From VXPQ01 sp965248175 (GTDB lineage Bacteria; Bacteroidota; Rhodothermia; Rhodothermales; VXPQ01): DNA of 64,000 nucleotides. The DNA lies in assembly GCA_965248175.1 (NCBI GenBank), contig OZ252093.1, positions 1,674,001 to 1,738,000 on the forward strand, written 5' to 3'. Both the position numbers and the translations under genes were made by a program. The first letter of the stretch is position 1; each line of letters opens with the position of its first letter. Below are positions 1 through 9,515 of this stretch, one piece after another. The notes below the pieces were generated by a model that saw nothing but the letters and a program-made list of their open reading frames with translations, was not told the origin of the DNA and ran no database searches.

Positions 1-1
1 T

Positions 2-2800
2 GATTATTTTATTCTTGATCGCCTGGAACGGGAAGGGCTGAGCCCGTCGGCGGCGGCTGCGAAGGAAACCCTGATTCGCCGCGTGACCTTCGATCTGACC
101 GGGCTACCTCCTGCTCTCGAAGAAATCGATGCTTTTCTGGCCGATACCGGCGAGGACGCCTACGAAAAAGTGGTGGACCGCCTTCTGGCTTCGTCGGCCT
201 ACGGGGAACGTATGGCCACAGAATGGCTGGATGTGGCCCGTTATGCCGACAGCCATGGCTATCAGGATGACGGTTTGCGTAGCATGTGGCCCTGGCGGGA
301 CTGGGTCATCGAGGCCTTCAATACGAATCTGGCATTCGATGACTTCGTGTCCTGGCAACTTGCAGGAGATCTATTGCCTGATCCGACCATCGAGCAGCGC
401 CTGGCTACCGGCTTTAACCGCAACCACCTGCAGAGCCAGGAAGGCGGCATCGTCCCCGAAGAGTATCGCGTCGACTACGTAGCCGACCGTACCAACACCT
501 TCGGAAAAGCATTCCTGGGACTGACCATGGAATGCGCGCGCTGCCACGACCACAAATTCGATCCCATCAGCCAAAAGGAATACTACCAGCTTTTTGACTT
601 CTTTAACAGCGTAAACGAATACGGCACTTCTCCATACTCCGGCGTGGCAAGTCCTACCGTCATTCTGGTAGACGACGAGGCGCAAGAAAAACTCGCTCCG
701 CTGCGCGCGCAGATCGCTGCCTATGAAGAGAAAACAGCCATAGACAATCCGGCTTTCGACGAAGGCTTCAACCGCTGGTTGGCCGATTTCGAGTCCGGTT
801 TGCGGCAGGTCACGCCCAAAGGACTCATCGGCTACTACCCTCTCGAGCGCTTCGAGAAAAGAGTAAACGACAACGGAGACGAGACCTTCCATCTGGAAAA
901 CCGCGCCGACCCGGATAAACCTGGCCTCTTTGTCGGGGATGTAGACAAACTCCCTTTCTCCGAGCCGGGCCGCTTCGATTCGGCGCTGGTGTTGCAAGGC
1001 GATGGCCAGCTGGACATGGGAGCAAACATCTATTACTTCGAGCGCAATGAGACCTTCAGCGTCAGCCTGTGGTTCAGGATCATCGGGGAAAACGTGTCAG
1101 GACCGCTCTTTACCAAGACTATGGGGCTCTTTAACGGACGCCAGGGATATCTCTGTGTCCTGGAGGAAGACGGCACGGTTTCAGCCAGCTTCAACCGCGT
1201 ATTCCCTGATAATGCTATTCAGATCAAATCTCTTGACACGGTTCCCGCTGGCGAGTGGAACCATATCGTGATGACCTATGACGGGTCCAGCCGCGCGCGA
1301 GGCCTCGCGCTCTACCTGAATGGCGAGCGCATGCCCTCTGTAGTCAAGGTAGACAACCTAAAGCAAAGCACCCTTTTCACCATCAATCCCACCACAGGGG
1401 AGCCGACCGATCCGGTTCAGGCAGGCAACTTGCGCATAGGCTATCTGGGGCCTGCCGCGCCCAGGCTGGATAGTGTTGCCGTCGATGAATTTCGCGTCTA
1501 CGATCGGCGTCTGACGGCCCTGGAGGTAGCTGCCGTGAATGGCACGGTGGACATGCTGGGCGCCATGCTGGACACGCCTGCGGCAAACCGTACCGACACC
1601 CAGCGTACAGCCCTCCGCGATCACTATGTCACAGCCGTGGCGCCGGAGTATGCAGAGGATTTCGCCACGTTGACCGAGGTAAGAGGCAAGGAAAACGAAA
1701 TCATGTCCCTGCTGCCTGAGGTGATGGCGATGCGGGATTTGCCTGAACCACGGCCCACCTACATCCTTGACCGTGGCCAGTATGACGCGCCTGTGCAGCG
1801 CGTGGAGCGCGCCACGCCGGCCTCCATCATGTCGTTTCCGGAAGACCTTCCCCCAAACCGCATGGGCCTTGCCGAGTGGCTGACCGACCCAAACCATCCT
1901 CTGTTCGCGCGGGTGACCGTGAACCGGTACTGGCAGATGTATTTCGGGAACGGACTGGTGTCTACTCCCGATGACTTCGGCAGCCAGGGCGCGCTGCCCA
2001 CCCATCCCGAACTCCTCGACTGGCTTGCCACCACGTTTGTGGACATGAATTGGGATGTCAAGGCCCTGCAAAAACTGATTGTCTCCTCCGCCACCTACCG
2101 GCAGAGTTCTATAGCCGGTCCGGTCCTCCTCGAAAAAGATCCGGATAATACCCTGCTGGCGCGGGGCCCCAGCTATCGAATGCCCGCCGAGATGATACGG
2201 GATCACGCCCTGGCTGCGAGCGGCCTGCTTGTTGACGAAATCGGAGGCCCTCCCGTTAAACCCTACCAGCCGGAGGGTCTGTGGAAAGAGTTGGCCACGC
2301 GTAACGCGACGGAATACAAGCAGGATCAGGGGGACAAACTCTATCGGCGCAGCATGTACACGATCTGGAAGCGAACGACGCCTCCGCCGTCGATGATGAA
2401 TTTCGACATGTCGGAGCGCAATTTTTGCACCGTCCGCCGGCAAAGCACGAGTACTCCCCTGCAGGCGCTGGTGCTGCTTAACGACCCCCAGTATGTCGAG
2501 GCCTCCCGCCTGCTGGCTGAACGTCTGCTGCGCGAAGAGCAGGGCGGCGCGCGAGCGCAAATCGCTCTGGGCTATCGACTCCTCACCAGCCGCCTGCCCG
2601 ACGACGAAGAGGTGGAGCTGCTCGCCGGGCTGTATGAAGAGGAACTGAACGCCTTTGAAACCGACCGCAGAAGTGCGCTCGATCTGCTGAGCGTCGGCGA
2701 ATATCCACGCGACGAACGCTTCGATCCGGCGCAATTGGCCGCCTTGACGGTGGTCGCCAACACCATGATGAATTTCGACGAGGCTGTCATCAAACGCTGA
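2..2800 (+). CDS. DUF1549/DUF1553 (PSD1-type) protein with inserted LamG domain, 5' end missing
   Basis: The reading frame is already open at the left edge (D-Y-F-I-L-D-R-L from base 2), so the true start lies outside the window. A GTG at 83 falls inside the DUF1549 domain (RRVTFDLTGLPP) and is not the start. Visible order: DUF1549 (first ~200 residues) with a CARCHDHKFDPI haem-type motif, a LamG/concanavalin-like domain (roughly 270-500), then DUF1553 (about 590 to the end: NRYWQMYFGNGLV, PLQALVLLNDPQYVEA). This family is common in Planctomycetes and other polysaccharide degraders and is usually followed by a DUF1501 gene, as here 35 bp downstream. The biochemical role of these families is not established; polymer degradation or exported redox work is inferred from their usual company. 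Confidence 0.9.
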   Translation, partial: DYFILDRLEREGLSPSAAAAKETLIRRVTFDLTGLPPALEEIDAFLADTGEDAYEKVVDRLLASSAYGERMATEWLDVARYADSHGYQDDGLRSMWPWRDWVIEAFNTNLAFDDFVSWQLAGDLLPDPTIEQRLATGFNRNHLQSQEGGIVPEEYRVDYVADRTNTFGKAFLGLTMECARCHDHKFDPISQKEYYQLFDFFNSVNEYGTSPYSGVASPTVILVDDEAQEKLAPLRAQIAAYEEKTAIDNPAFDEGFNRWLADFESGLRQVTPKGLIGYYPLERFEKRVNDNGDETFHLENRADPDKPGLFVGDVDKLPFSEPGRFDSALVLQGDGQLDMGANIYYFERNETFSVSLWFRIIGENVSGPLFTKTMGLFNGRQGYLCVLEEDGTVSASFNRVFPDNAIQIKSLDTVPAGEWNHIVMTYDGSSRARGLALYLNGERMPSVVKVDNLKQSTLFTINPTTGEPTDPVQAGNLRIGYLGPAAPRLDSVAVDEFRVYDRRLTALEVAAVNGTVDMLGAMLDTPAANRTDTQRTALRDHYVTAVAPEYAEDFATLTEVRGKENEIMSLLPEVMAMRDLPEPRPTYILDRGQYDAPVQRVERATPASIMSFPEDLPPNRMGLAEWLTDPNHPLFARVTVNRYWQMYFGNGLVSTPDDFGSQGALPTHPELLDWLATTFVDMNWDVKALQKLIVSSATYRQSSIAGPVLLEKDPDNTLLARGPSYRMPAEMIRDHALAASGLLVDEIGGPPVKPYQPEGLWKELATRNATEYKQDQGDKLYRRSMYTIWKRTTPPPSMMNFDMSERNFCTVRRQSTSTPLQALVLLNDPQYVEASRLLAERLLREEQGGARAQIALGYRLLTSRLPDDEEVELLAGLYEEELNAFETDRRSALDLLSVGEYPRDERFDPAQLAALTVVANTMMNFDEAVIKR

Positions 2801-2835
2801 CGGTCGATCCCCGCGGCCGTATACCCCCTGTTGCC

Positions 2836-4293
2836 ATGAACGAACTTTGCGACCTGAAATACAACTGCACCCGGCGGCATTTTTTGTCCCGCACGAGCCT
2901 GGGCATCGGCTCGGTCGCCTTGGCGACCATGCTGAACCCCTGGCCCGCGATGGCGCGTCCCGATCCGGACGATCCCATGGGGGGCATCCTGATCAACCCC
3001 CACTTCACGCCCAGGGTCCGGCGGATCATCTACCTGTTTCAAAGCGGAGGCCCTTCCCATCTCGACTTGTTCGATTACAAGCCGACGTTAGCCGAAATGA
3101 ATGGCGAGCAGCTTCCCGAGTCGGTACGCAAGGGGCAGCGCCTCACTGGCATGACAGCGTATCAAAAATCTTTCCCGCTGGCGGGCTCACGCTTCAGCTT
3201 TTCTCCCCATGGTAAAAGCCACCGCATGATCAGCGAGTTGCTGCCATACACCGCGCAGATTGTTGACGAGCTCTGTTTCATCAACTCGATGTATACCGAG
3301 GCCATAAACCACGACCCCGCCATCACGTTTTTTCAGACGGGATCCCAGCAGACAGGCCGCCCATCCATCGGTTCCTGGCTGAGCTACGGCCTCGGGTCCG
3401 AAAATTCCAACCTGCCTACCTTCTGCGTGCTGCTTTCGCGCAGCAACGACTTCGACCAGCCCTTGTACTCCCGCCTCTGGGGAAATGGTTTTCTACCCTC
3501 GCTGCATCAGGGCGTGCAGTTTCGATCGGGAAAGGATCCGGTGTTGTACCTGAACAACCCGCCTGGAATAAAGCATACCACCCGGCGCCGCATGCTTGAC
3601 AATCTGCGCGAATTGCACCAGCGCCAGCATGAACGCGTGATGGACCCGGAGATCAACTCGCGTATCGCCCAATACGAAATGGCCTACCGGATGCAGACCT
3701 CGGTCCCCATCACGATGGATGTTTCCGAAGAGCCCGACCATGTTTTCGACCTCTACGGCGAAGCGGCCCGCGTGCCCGGAACGTTTGCAGCCAACTGCCT
3801 TCTGGCGCGTCGTCTGGCCGAGCGTGACGTGCGCTTTATCCAGCTCTACCACCAGGGATGGGACCAGCACGCCAACCTCCCCCGCGAAATCAGTGTGCTG
3901 GCCAAAGACACGGATCAACCCTCGGCAGCCCTGGTGATGGATCTCAAACAACGCGGCCTGCTCGATGACACTCTGGTCATCTGGGGCGGTGAGTTCGGGC
4001 GCACCAACTATTCTCAGGGCAAACTCACGATGGACAATTACGGCCGTGACCACCATCCACGATGCTTTACCATCTGGATGGCCGGGGGCGGAATCAAAAA
4101 GGGCTTTTCATTCGGCCAGACCGATGATTTCGGGTACAACATTGCATACGATCCTGTCCATGTGCATGACTTCCAGGCGACCCTGCTGCACCTTCTGGGC
4201 ATTGACCACGAACGTTTCACCTTCCGGCGCCAGGGTCGGCGCTATCGCCTGACGGACGTTCACGGCCATGTAGTCCGGGATATTCTGACATGA
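2836..4293 (+). CDS. DUF1501 family exported protein (Tat signal)
   Basis: 485 residues. The N-terminus carries a twin-arginine signal (CTRRHFLSRTSLG followed by a hydrophobic stretch), so the protein is probably exported folded. The body matches DUF1501, a family related to alkaline phosphatase/sulfatase folds: IIYLFQSGGPSHLDLFDYKP near the start, then FIQLYHQGWDQH, DDTLVIWGGEFGRT and GRDHHPRCFTIWMAGGG, which hold the Asp/His ligands typical of that superfamily. It follows the DUF1549/DUF1553 gene by 35 bp on the same strand, and the pair is the standard partnership of these families. The substrate is unknown. ATG 2836 fits because the Tat motif lies directly downstream. Confidence 0.9.
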   Translation: MNELCDLKYNCTRRHFLSRTSLGIGSVALATMLNPWPAMARPDPDDPMGGILINPHFTPRVRRIIYLFQSGGPSHLDLFDYKPTLAEMNGEQLPESVRKGQRLTGMTAYQKSFPLAGSRFSFSPHGKSHRMISELLPYTAQIVDELCFINSMYTEAINHDPAITFFQTGSQQTGRPSIGSWLSYGLGSENSNLPTFCVLLSRSNDFDQPLYSRLWGNGFLPSLHQGVQFRSGKDPVLYLNNPPGIKHTTRRRMLDNLRELHQRQHERVMDPEINSRIAQYEMAYRMQTSVPITMDVSEEPDHVFDLYGEAARVPGTFAANCLLARRLAERDVRFIQLYHQGWDQHANLPREISVLAKDTDQPSAALVMDLKQRGLLDDTLVIWGGEFGRTNYSQGKLTMDNYGRDHHPRCFTIWMAGGGIKKGFSFGQTDDFGYNIAYDPVHVHDFQATLLHLLGIDHERFTFRRQGRRYRLTDVHGHVVRDILT

Positions 4294-4376
4294 TCGAACG
4301 CCGCACGTATCGTTTCCAGGGGCGCCGGTCCGCCTGACGGATTGCACGAACATGCGGTAGAACAAATCATTCCCCA

Positions 4377-5879
4377 ATGAAAAAATCCACGTATTGGCGG
4401 ATCGCTCCGTTTGGAATCATTGGGCTCGGCCTGCTCTTTCGGATTTTTATCAACCCTTCCGATCCGCCGAACGCAGCCCTGTTCATCGGTCGCTTCCATT
4501 CGATGGTTGTGCATTTTCCGATTGGACTGCTCCTTTTGGCCGTCCTGCTGGAAGTGCTTGCCCGCAAACCCCGCTTCGGACATTTTTCCTCCACGATCAA
4601 GCTGCTCTTGCTGGCGGGCGCTGCGGGGGCCGTCGCAGCGGTCCTTGCCGGCCTTTATCTGGAAATGGCCCCCGGCTACGAAGCGGACACGCTCTTCTGG
4701 CACAAGCGCCTGGGGATCGGGATAGCGATCCTTTCCTTTATAGCCTACGGCGTCCGCCTGCTTGAAGGCCAACCCGGAACGACCATCTACCGCATTTATG
4801 TCGGCGTACTGGTTGTACTGTGCAGCTTCGTGATGATCGGCGGGCACCTGGGTAGCGTGCTGACACACGGCTCCGGATACCTGACGCGCTACATGCCCCA
4901 GGCATTCAGAAGTGCGCTGGGCCTGGGCTCGCCTGCGCAGGGCTGGGTCATCCGCCTGGCTACGGCCGAAGACGCAGGGGTCTATTCCGATCTTGTCCAA
5001 CCCATTTTCGACAGTCGGTGCGTCAGTTGTCACAATGCGGATCAGCAGCGGGGTCAGCTCGCACTGGATACGCCGGAAGGCATTGAGGAAGGAGGGGATG
5101 ACGGACCCATCCTTGTCGCGGGGCGCTCCTCCGAAAGTGAAATCATGCGGCGGATCCTGCTTCCTCCCGATCATGAAGATCATATGCCGCCCGAAGGCAA
5201 GCCGCCGCTCACCGTTGCCGAGGCGACGTTGATCCGGTGGTGGATCGACGAGGGCGCCTCCTTTGATCAAAAGGTCGCCGAGGCTACGCAGCCTCCCCTT
5301 GTGGAGCAAATCTTTGCAGGACTTGAGCTGCCCGAACGCAAGACAGGAATATTCGCGCTGGAGATCGCCGCTGCAGATTCAACAGCCATCCAGGCGGCGC
5401 GGGCCACCCATCTGATCGTGGCTCCCCTGGCCGAAACCGAGCCTTTTTTACAGGTTCGGTGCGTCTCGGCGAGCGACTGCCTGACCGCCGAGCAGGTCAC
5501 AGCCCTACGTCTTATCGCATCGCAGGTGGCGTGGCTGAATCTGGGGCGCACCGCGGTCGGCGATTCCGCACTGGCTGTCCTGGCCACGCTGCCCCACCTG
5601 GCCCGCTTGCATCTGGAAGGCACCTCCGTTTCGGACGAGGCGCTCTTCCACCTGTCCAATGCACAGTATCTTGAATATCTGAATCTCTACGACACGAGCG
5701 TCAGTGACAGCGGTTTACAGCACTTGAGCACGCTCCCGTCGCTACGATCGCTCTTCCTGTGGGAAACCGAAGTGACCTCCGAGGGCGTCGAAAGATTGCA
5801 GCAGGCCCTGCCCGACGCGGAAATAGTACTGGGTTGGACGCTGCCCTCTGTGGATCAGGACACTACAAGTGCTCCTTGA
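4377..5879 (+). CDS. Membrane c-type cytochrome with DUF2231-like helices and C-terminal leucine-rich repeats
   Basis: 500 residues. About five hydrophobic helices in the first ~170 residues (for example HSMVVHFPIGLLLLAVLLEV, as in DUF2231) anchor the protein. A planctomycete-type cytochrome c domain follows, with the CVSCH haem site near residue 215 and a distal MPP motif (HMPPEGKPPL). From about residue 365 to the end there are leucine-rich repeats (LPHLARLHLEGTSVSDEAL, then two more). It is the third gene of the left-edge module, 83 bp after DUF1501. The layout suggests an envelope electron carrier with a protein-interaction tail serving the two upstream exported proteins; that link is inferred from gene order. 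Confidence 0.85.
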   Translation: MKKSTYWRIAPFGIIGLGLLFRIFINPSDPPNAALFIGRFHSMVVHFPIGLLLLAVLLEVLARKPRFGHFSSTIKLLLLAGAAGAVAAVLAGLYLEMAPGYEADTLFWHKRLGIGIAILSFIAYGVRLLEGQPGTTIYRIYVGVLVVLCSFVMIGGHLGSVLTHGSGYLTRYMPQAFRSALGLGSPAQGWVIRLATAEDAGVYSDLVQPIFDSRCVSCHNADQQRGQLALDTPEGIEEGGDDGPILVAGRSSESEIMRRILLPPDHEDHMPPEGKPPLTVAEATLIRWWIDEGASFDQKVAEATQPPLVEQIFAGLELPERKTGIFALEIAAADSTAIQAARATHLIVAPLAETEPFLQVRCVSASDCLTAEQVTALRLIASQVAWLNLGRTAVGDSALAVLATLPHLARLHLEGTSVSDEALFHLSNAQYLEYLNLYDTSVSDSGLQHLSTLPSLRSLFLWETEVTSEGVERLQQALPDAEIVLGWTLPSVDQDTTSAP

Positions 5880-5885
5880 GGAACT

Positions 5886-7076
5886 ATGCGTGACGTGTAT
5901 ATCGTTTCTGCCGCTCGAACGCCCATCGGACGTTTTGGCGGGGCGCTGAAAGATCATTCCCCGGCCGATCTGGCTGCGCCCGCGATGCGGGCTGCGCTCG
6001 AACGGGCGCATGTCCCCGGGGAGGCGCTGGACTTCTATGCGTTCGGTAATGTGCTGCGGGCCGGGCATGGGCAGCTCATTCCGCGTCAGGCGGCCGTGCA
6101 GGCTGGCATACCGGACGCCGTAGACGGGTTCGCGCTCGACATGGTATGTTCTTCCGGCATGATGAGTCTGATGACGGCGGCGGCTTTCATTAAGGCGGGG
6201 GAGGCGGAGCTTGCGTTGTGCGGCGGCGTCGAGTCGATGTCCGGGGCGGGGTTTTTCCTGTCGTCCCGCGCGCGCTGGGGCTATGGCCTGCTGCCTGATG
6301 GGGGCGAACCGATGGTCGATGTGATGCTGCGCGACGGCTTGACGGACCCCATAAGCGGGGAGGCGATGGGCGAGCAGGCGGAACGGCTTGCGGCGGAGCA
6401 CGGGGTCACGCGCCGCGAGCTGGACAAACTGGCTATGCTTTCGCACCGGCACGCTGCCAAGGCCCGCGAGCAGGGGTTCTTTGCGGAAGAGATCGTTCCC
6501 ATCGAGCGCCTCGTCAAGGGAAAGCCTGTTGTTGTGGATGCGGACGAGGGCATTCGCCCGGACACCTCGGTGGAGAAGTTGGCTGGGCTGCGCCCGGTGT
6601 TCCGGAAGGACGGGGTGTTTACGGCGGGCAACAGCAGCCAGATCAGCGACGGCGCCGCGGCGCTGGTTATCGCTTCGGGGGAGGCCGTTGCCGCGCACGG
6701 ACTCGCGCCCATGGCCCGCCTGATCGGTTCGGCCTGGTCGGCCGGTGCGTCGTGGCGGTTTCCCGAGGCGCCCATTCCTGCCGTGCGGTGCGTCCTTGAA
6801 AGGTCGGGGCGGACGGTTGCGGATGTGGATCTGTTCGAGAACAACGAGGCGTTCGCGCTCAACAACCTGCTCTTCAGCCGGATGCTGGACATTCCCATGG
6901 AGCGGATCAACGTGCAGGGCGGGGCTGTTGCGCTCGGCCACCCGATCGGGGCCTCCGGCGCGCGTATCGTGACCACGTTGCTTCACGCCCTGCGCCGGGG
7001 TGGCGAACGCACTGGCGTGGCCGCCATCTGCCACGGGATGGGAGGAGGCACCGCGGTGGCGCTGGAAGCGGTGTAG
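5886..7076 (+). CDS. Thiolase family protein (acetyl-CoA acetyltransferase / 3-ketoacyl-CoA thiolase)
   Basis: 396 residues, normal for a thiolase. The start VYIVSAARTPIGRFGGAL is classical. The nucleophilic cysteine is C88 (DMVCSSGMMS), the catalytic histidine sits in GHPIGASGARI, and the second cysteine in CHGMGGGTAVALE near the C-terminus. The enzyme condenses or cleaves acyl-CoA in the cytoplasm. Whether it makes acetoacetyl-CoA or acts in beta-oxidation cannot be told from sequence. It starts 6 bp after the cytochrome stop, so co-transcription is likely even though no functional link is evident. Codon use is more G-rich than in the upstream genes. Confidence 0.93.
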   Translation: MRDVYIVSAARTPIGRFGGALKDHSPADLAAPAMRAALERAHVPGEALDFYAFGNVLRAGHGQLIPRQAAVQAGIPDAVDGFALDMVCSSGMMSLMTAAAFIKAGEAELALCGGVESMSGAGFFLSSRARWGYGLLPDGGEPMVDVMLRDGLTDPISGEAMGEQAERLAAEHGVTRRELDKLAMLSHRHAAKAREQGFFAEEIVPIERLVKGKPVVVDADEGIRPDTSVEKLAGLRPVFRKDGVFTAGNSSQISDGAAALVIASGEAVAAHGLAPMARLIGSAWSAGASWRFPEAPIPAVRCVLERSGRTVADVDLFENNEAFALNNLLFSRMLDIPMERINVQGGAVALGHPIGASGARIVTTLLHALRRGGERTGVAAICHGMGGGTAVALEAV

Positions 7077-7145
7077 GTGCAGAACCTCCGGATGCAGTAT
7101 ATTCCCGCTTGCGCCCAAGTCGTCGAAATCGCTGTACCCTGCGCC

Positions 7146-7727
7146 ATGAAACGGTTGTTCATATTGCCTGTATTGCTGTTCCTGACGATTCCCTATGCAC
7201 AGGGCCAGGAGCTGTATGGAGTGAACCGGTTTGATTTGCAGGTATCCGGGCTCGGGGGCGTTAAGAACAATGTGCCGGAGATACCCGCAACGGACGTATA
7301 CCCGTATCTGGGGTTCTCCGGTACGGTCACTTCATATGTTGCGAGCAGGGAAAACAGGCGTCATCCGGGCATAGAAAACCGCCATCGCCTCGGTGTGTCA
7401 TTCGCTGCGTATATGTACGACGGCTATGCCGATAAGGGGCTTCAACTGGGGGTGAAGTACCTTATGCCCAAGCCGCCGGGATCGTCCATATACTTCACCT
7501 CGTTGCATGGCGTGGAGTTCAGGGAAACCCAACCAGGCAGCGATGGGGAGGAATGTATAGCATCCGATCCCTGCAAGGTGTTCGTGTCCAGTCTGGAAAT
7601 GGGAAGGACGTTTCCGAATACGGGAAAGCACGCCTTCAACCTTTCGATCGGTATTAACTACAGGTGGCGTAGCGATATCGATTTCGATTATTATTATAGT
7701 ATGGGATGGGTGTTGAGGTTATGGTGA
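7146..7727 (+). CDS. Exported protein of unknown function, probably a small outer-membrane beta-barrel
   Basis: I do not recognise a named family. ATG 7146 gives a textbook signal peptide (MKRLFILPVLLFLTIPYAQG, cleavage after AQG) and about 193 residues. The mature part has alternating polar/aromatic strands and ends in NLSIGINYRWRSDIDFDYYYSMGWVLRLW, with a terminal aromatic residue as in outer-membrane barrels. An in-frame upstream start at 7077 would add a non-signal extension and is unlikely. The decayed exported proteins at 57.9-59.6 kb have a similar barrel-like style. The stop overlaps the next small gene by 7 bp. Confidence 0.7.
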   Translation: MKRLFILPVLLFLTIPYAQGQELYGVNRFDLQVSGLGGVKNNVPEIPATDVYPYLGFSGTVTSYVASRENRRHPGIENRHRLGVSFAAYMYDGYADKGLQLGVKYLMPKPPGSSIYFTSLHGVEFRETQPGSDGEECIASDPCKVFVSSLEMGRTFPNTGKHAFNLSIGINYRWRSDIDFDYYYSMGWVLRLW

Positions 7728-7906
7728 TTATGGAGATTCTCGTAAAATGGGGGATGAGGGACCTTAAGGCTCCCCTCATGGACTGGAGAGTTCGCGTCAG
7801 CTGGCTTGATGTAGTCGGTCTGGTGGCGTCCGCGGGGATATTGCTGCGTGACGATACCCTCCTATGGACGTGCGTAGGCGCATTCTTCTTTGCCATTTGG
7901 GGGTGA
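7721..7906 (+). CDS. Small membrane protein, probably frameshifted near its 3' end
   Basis: ATG 7721 overlaps the preceding stop by 7 bp and opens 61 residues with one or two hydrophobic stretches (WLDVVGLVASAGILL, LLWTCVGAFFFAIWG). The frame stops at TGA 7904-7906 just after a run of five G. If one extra G were present, reading would continue TWLKWRVQREYP to a stop at 7975-7977. The same ending, WLKWRMRREFP, occurs in a relic at 9411-9515. The gene therefore appears to have lost a G at the homopolymer, or the assembly has. Function unknown. Confidence 0.5.
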   Translation: MVIMEILVKWGMRDLKAPLMDWRVRVSWLDVVGLVASAGILLRDDTLLWTCVGAFFFAIWG

Positions 7907-8099
7907 CTTGGCTCAAGTGGAGGGTGCAGCGCGAGTATCCTTTCCTTATGGTTTTTTGGATGGCGCCAGGGGGTTAGGCGTTAGCCGCGCGCTGCGCGAT
8001 GCTGGCGGAAGAACGGAACCGCTACCGGTCGTTCCAGTGGAGCGAAAATAGATGCGGAAACAAGTTGCCCAGTCACAGGCTGGGGATTTTGGGTGTTGT

Positions 8100-8585
8100 C
8101 TAACTTCCCGGTTCGTCATCGAGAAACTCCTGAATTCTAACTTCCATCAATTCGGCGAATTCCTTACTTGCAGCAAGCGTCGCCGTCTCCGCAACGTCTT
8201 CGATTCGGCAAAACAGGTCTTCAAATTTTGTGATAGCCCTTTGTCGCCAAGGTACGCTTTCCGGTAGAGCCTCCGCCATTTCTATAGCCTTTTCAACCTT
8301 TTTCGCGGTTTTGGCGCCCATAGCGGCCGCTTGACCTATCATTTCCCGATCCATATCTGAAACCACCTCCAATTCTCCCATTACCAGAGCGGTCATTTCG
8401 ATGCTGGCCTGCATGGCGTCTATCTTTGCCCAATCAGGTTCAGAGGGGCTTTGGCGCTCTTTCATACAGGGTTCCATTCCCGCAATGCCTTTCTCTCCGA
8501 TCCACGAGATATTGAGACATACCATGCGGGCGTCATCAGAGGCTATAACGTCCTCTTCAAGCGTTTTGGGCGCCAGGGCAGACAT
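8100..8585 (-). CDS. Hypothetical cytoplasmic protein, 161 residues
   Basis: I do not recognise this protein. It is acidic and alpha-helical in character (AAAMGAKTAKKVEKAIEMAEAL; ASKEFAELMEVRIQEFLDDEP), with no signal peptide or membrane segment. It starts at ATG 8585; a second ATG at residue 21 is possible. It stands alone on the minus strand between a broken small membrane gene and an Uma2-type gene on the plus strand. Coherent amino-acid composition over the full length is the main reason to accept it as real. Confidence 0.5.
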   Translation of the reverse strand: MSALAPKTLEEDVIASDDARMVCLNISWIGEKGIAGMEPCMKERQSPSEPDWAKIDAMQASIEMTALVMGELEVVSDMDREMIGQAAAMGAKTAKKVEKAIEMAEALPESVPWRQRAITKFEDLFCRIEDVAETATLAASKEFAELMEVRIQEFLDDEPGS

Positions 8586-8786
8586 AACAAGGTGGAACGT
8601 TAGGAATTTGAGGCCTTGTGGCCTGAGGTACGCTTGTAAAATGCAATATCAGGAACGCTTGTTTCCCGGTTATCCACGAGTTGTTCGAGCCGCTGTGCAG
8701 GCTTTTTCCAGCATGTCCCGAAACAAGACCCGAGCATGCGCTTTTGTCTACAAGCCTATTGTTCTCTTTAACGTGCGGGGGTTGGC

Positions 8787-9353
8787 ATGGCGACAGAAAT
8801 CATCAGGAAGGGAGCAGGCGTTTCCCGCCCCATAAACCGGGAAGAGTACTTCCGTATTGCAGACTCGGACGATGGCTATGTCTCGGAACTGGTCCGGGGC
8901 ATGGTGGTGCGCGATCCGGGGATCATGTGGGAGCATGGACACTTGCAAGGCAAACTGTTTCGGTACCTTGACGAGTGGATGGAGGATTTTGGGCAGGGTA
9001 TGGTTAGCGTGGACTGCGGGTGCATCCTTTCCGAAGACCCCGACACCGTTCGCTTCCCGGATGTGGCGGTTCTTCTCAGGCAGTCTGCGCGAGACTGGCT
9101 GCACGGTGCGCCGGATGTGGCTATAGAGGTGCTGTCCCCATCCAATACGCCCGAAGGCATTCGCGAGAAAACGCAGGATTACTTTGACGCCGGAGCGCTC
9201 AGGGTCTGGATCGTGGACCCGAAGGCGCGCACGGTTGTGATCCAGCGGGTGGACGGCTCCTTGACGATTTTCGAGGATAGGGATCGGCTGGAAGATCCTG
9301 AGGTGCTGCCCGGTTTTGCGCTGGAGGTGGGGGTATTGTTTCGGGAATTGTGA
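8787..9353 (+). CDS. Uma2 family (DUF820) PD-(D/E)XK nuclease-fold protein
   Basis: 188 residues, the usual length for Uma2/DUF820. Family landmarks in order: INREEYFRIADSDDGYVSELVRGMVV, HGHLQGKLFRYLDEWMED, DTVRFPDVAVL, APDVAIEVLSPSNTPEGIREK and YFDAGALRVWIVDPKARTVVI. The Asp and the E-V-L-S core are the restriction-endonuclease-like active-site region. These proteins are abundant in cyanobacteria and often multiply with mobile DNA. Most have no known target, so cleavage of DNA is inferred from fold only. It is a single gene here, with relics on both sides. Confidence 0.85.
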   Translation: MATEIIRKGAGVSRPINREEYFRIADSDDGYVSELVRGMVVRDPGIMWEHGHLQGKLFRYLDEWMEDFGQGMVSVDCGCILSEDPDTVRFPDVAVLLRQSARDWLHGAPDVAIEVLSPSNTPEGIREKTQDYFDAGALRVWIVDPKARTVVIQRVDGSLTIFEDRDRLEDPEVLPGFALEVGVLFREL

Positions 9354-9410
9354 GAATCATTAAGAATTCCCTGCATTGGAAACACCGCATCAACTAGTTT
9401 GATGCCGTAG

Positions 9411-9515
9411 CTGTTTGCCGATTCGCTCCTGCTCGTGTACGTGGCCCCGTTCGTTTTTGGCAATGCGATGTGGATGGTTTGGCTCAAGTGGAGGATGCGG
9501 CGGGAGTTTCCTTAG
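9411..9515 (+). pseudogene. Relic of a small membrane protein related to the gene at 7721
   Basis: The frame reads LFADSLLLVYVAPFVFGNAMW then MVWLKWRMRREFP and stop. It corresponds to the end of the 7721 gene once that gene's G-run is corrected (VTWLKWRVQREYP). The DNA match is clearest over TTGGCTCAAGTGGAGG at 7909 and at 9479. No start codon precedes it in frame and a stop lies directly upstream, so it is a 3' fragment. The rest of 9354-9821 holds no convincing gene apart from a hairpin at 9743. Confidence 0.5.
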
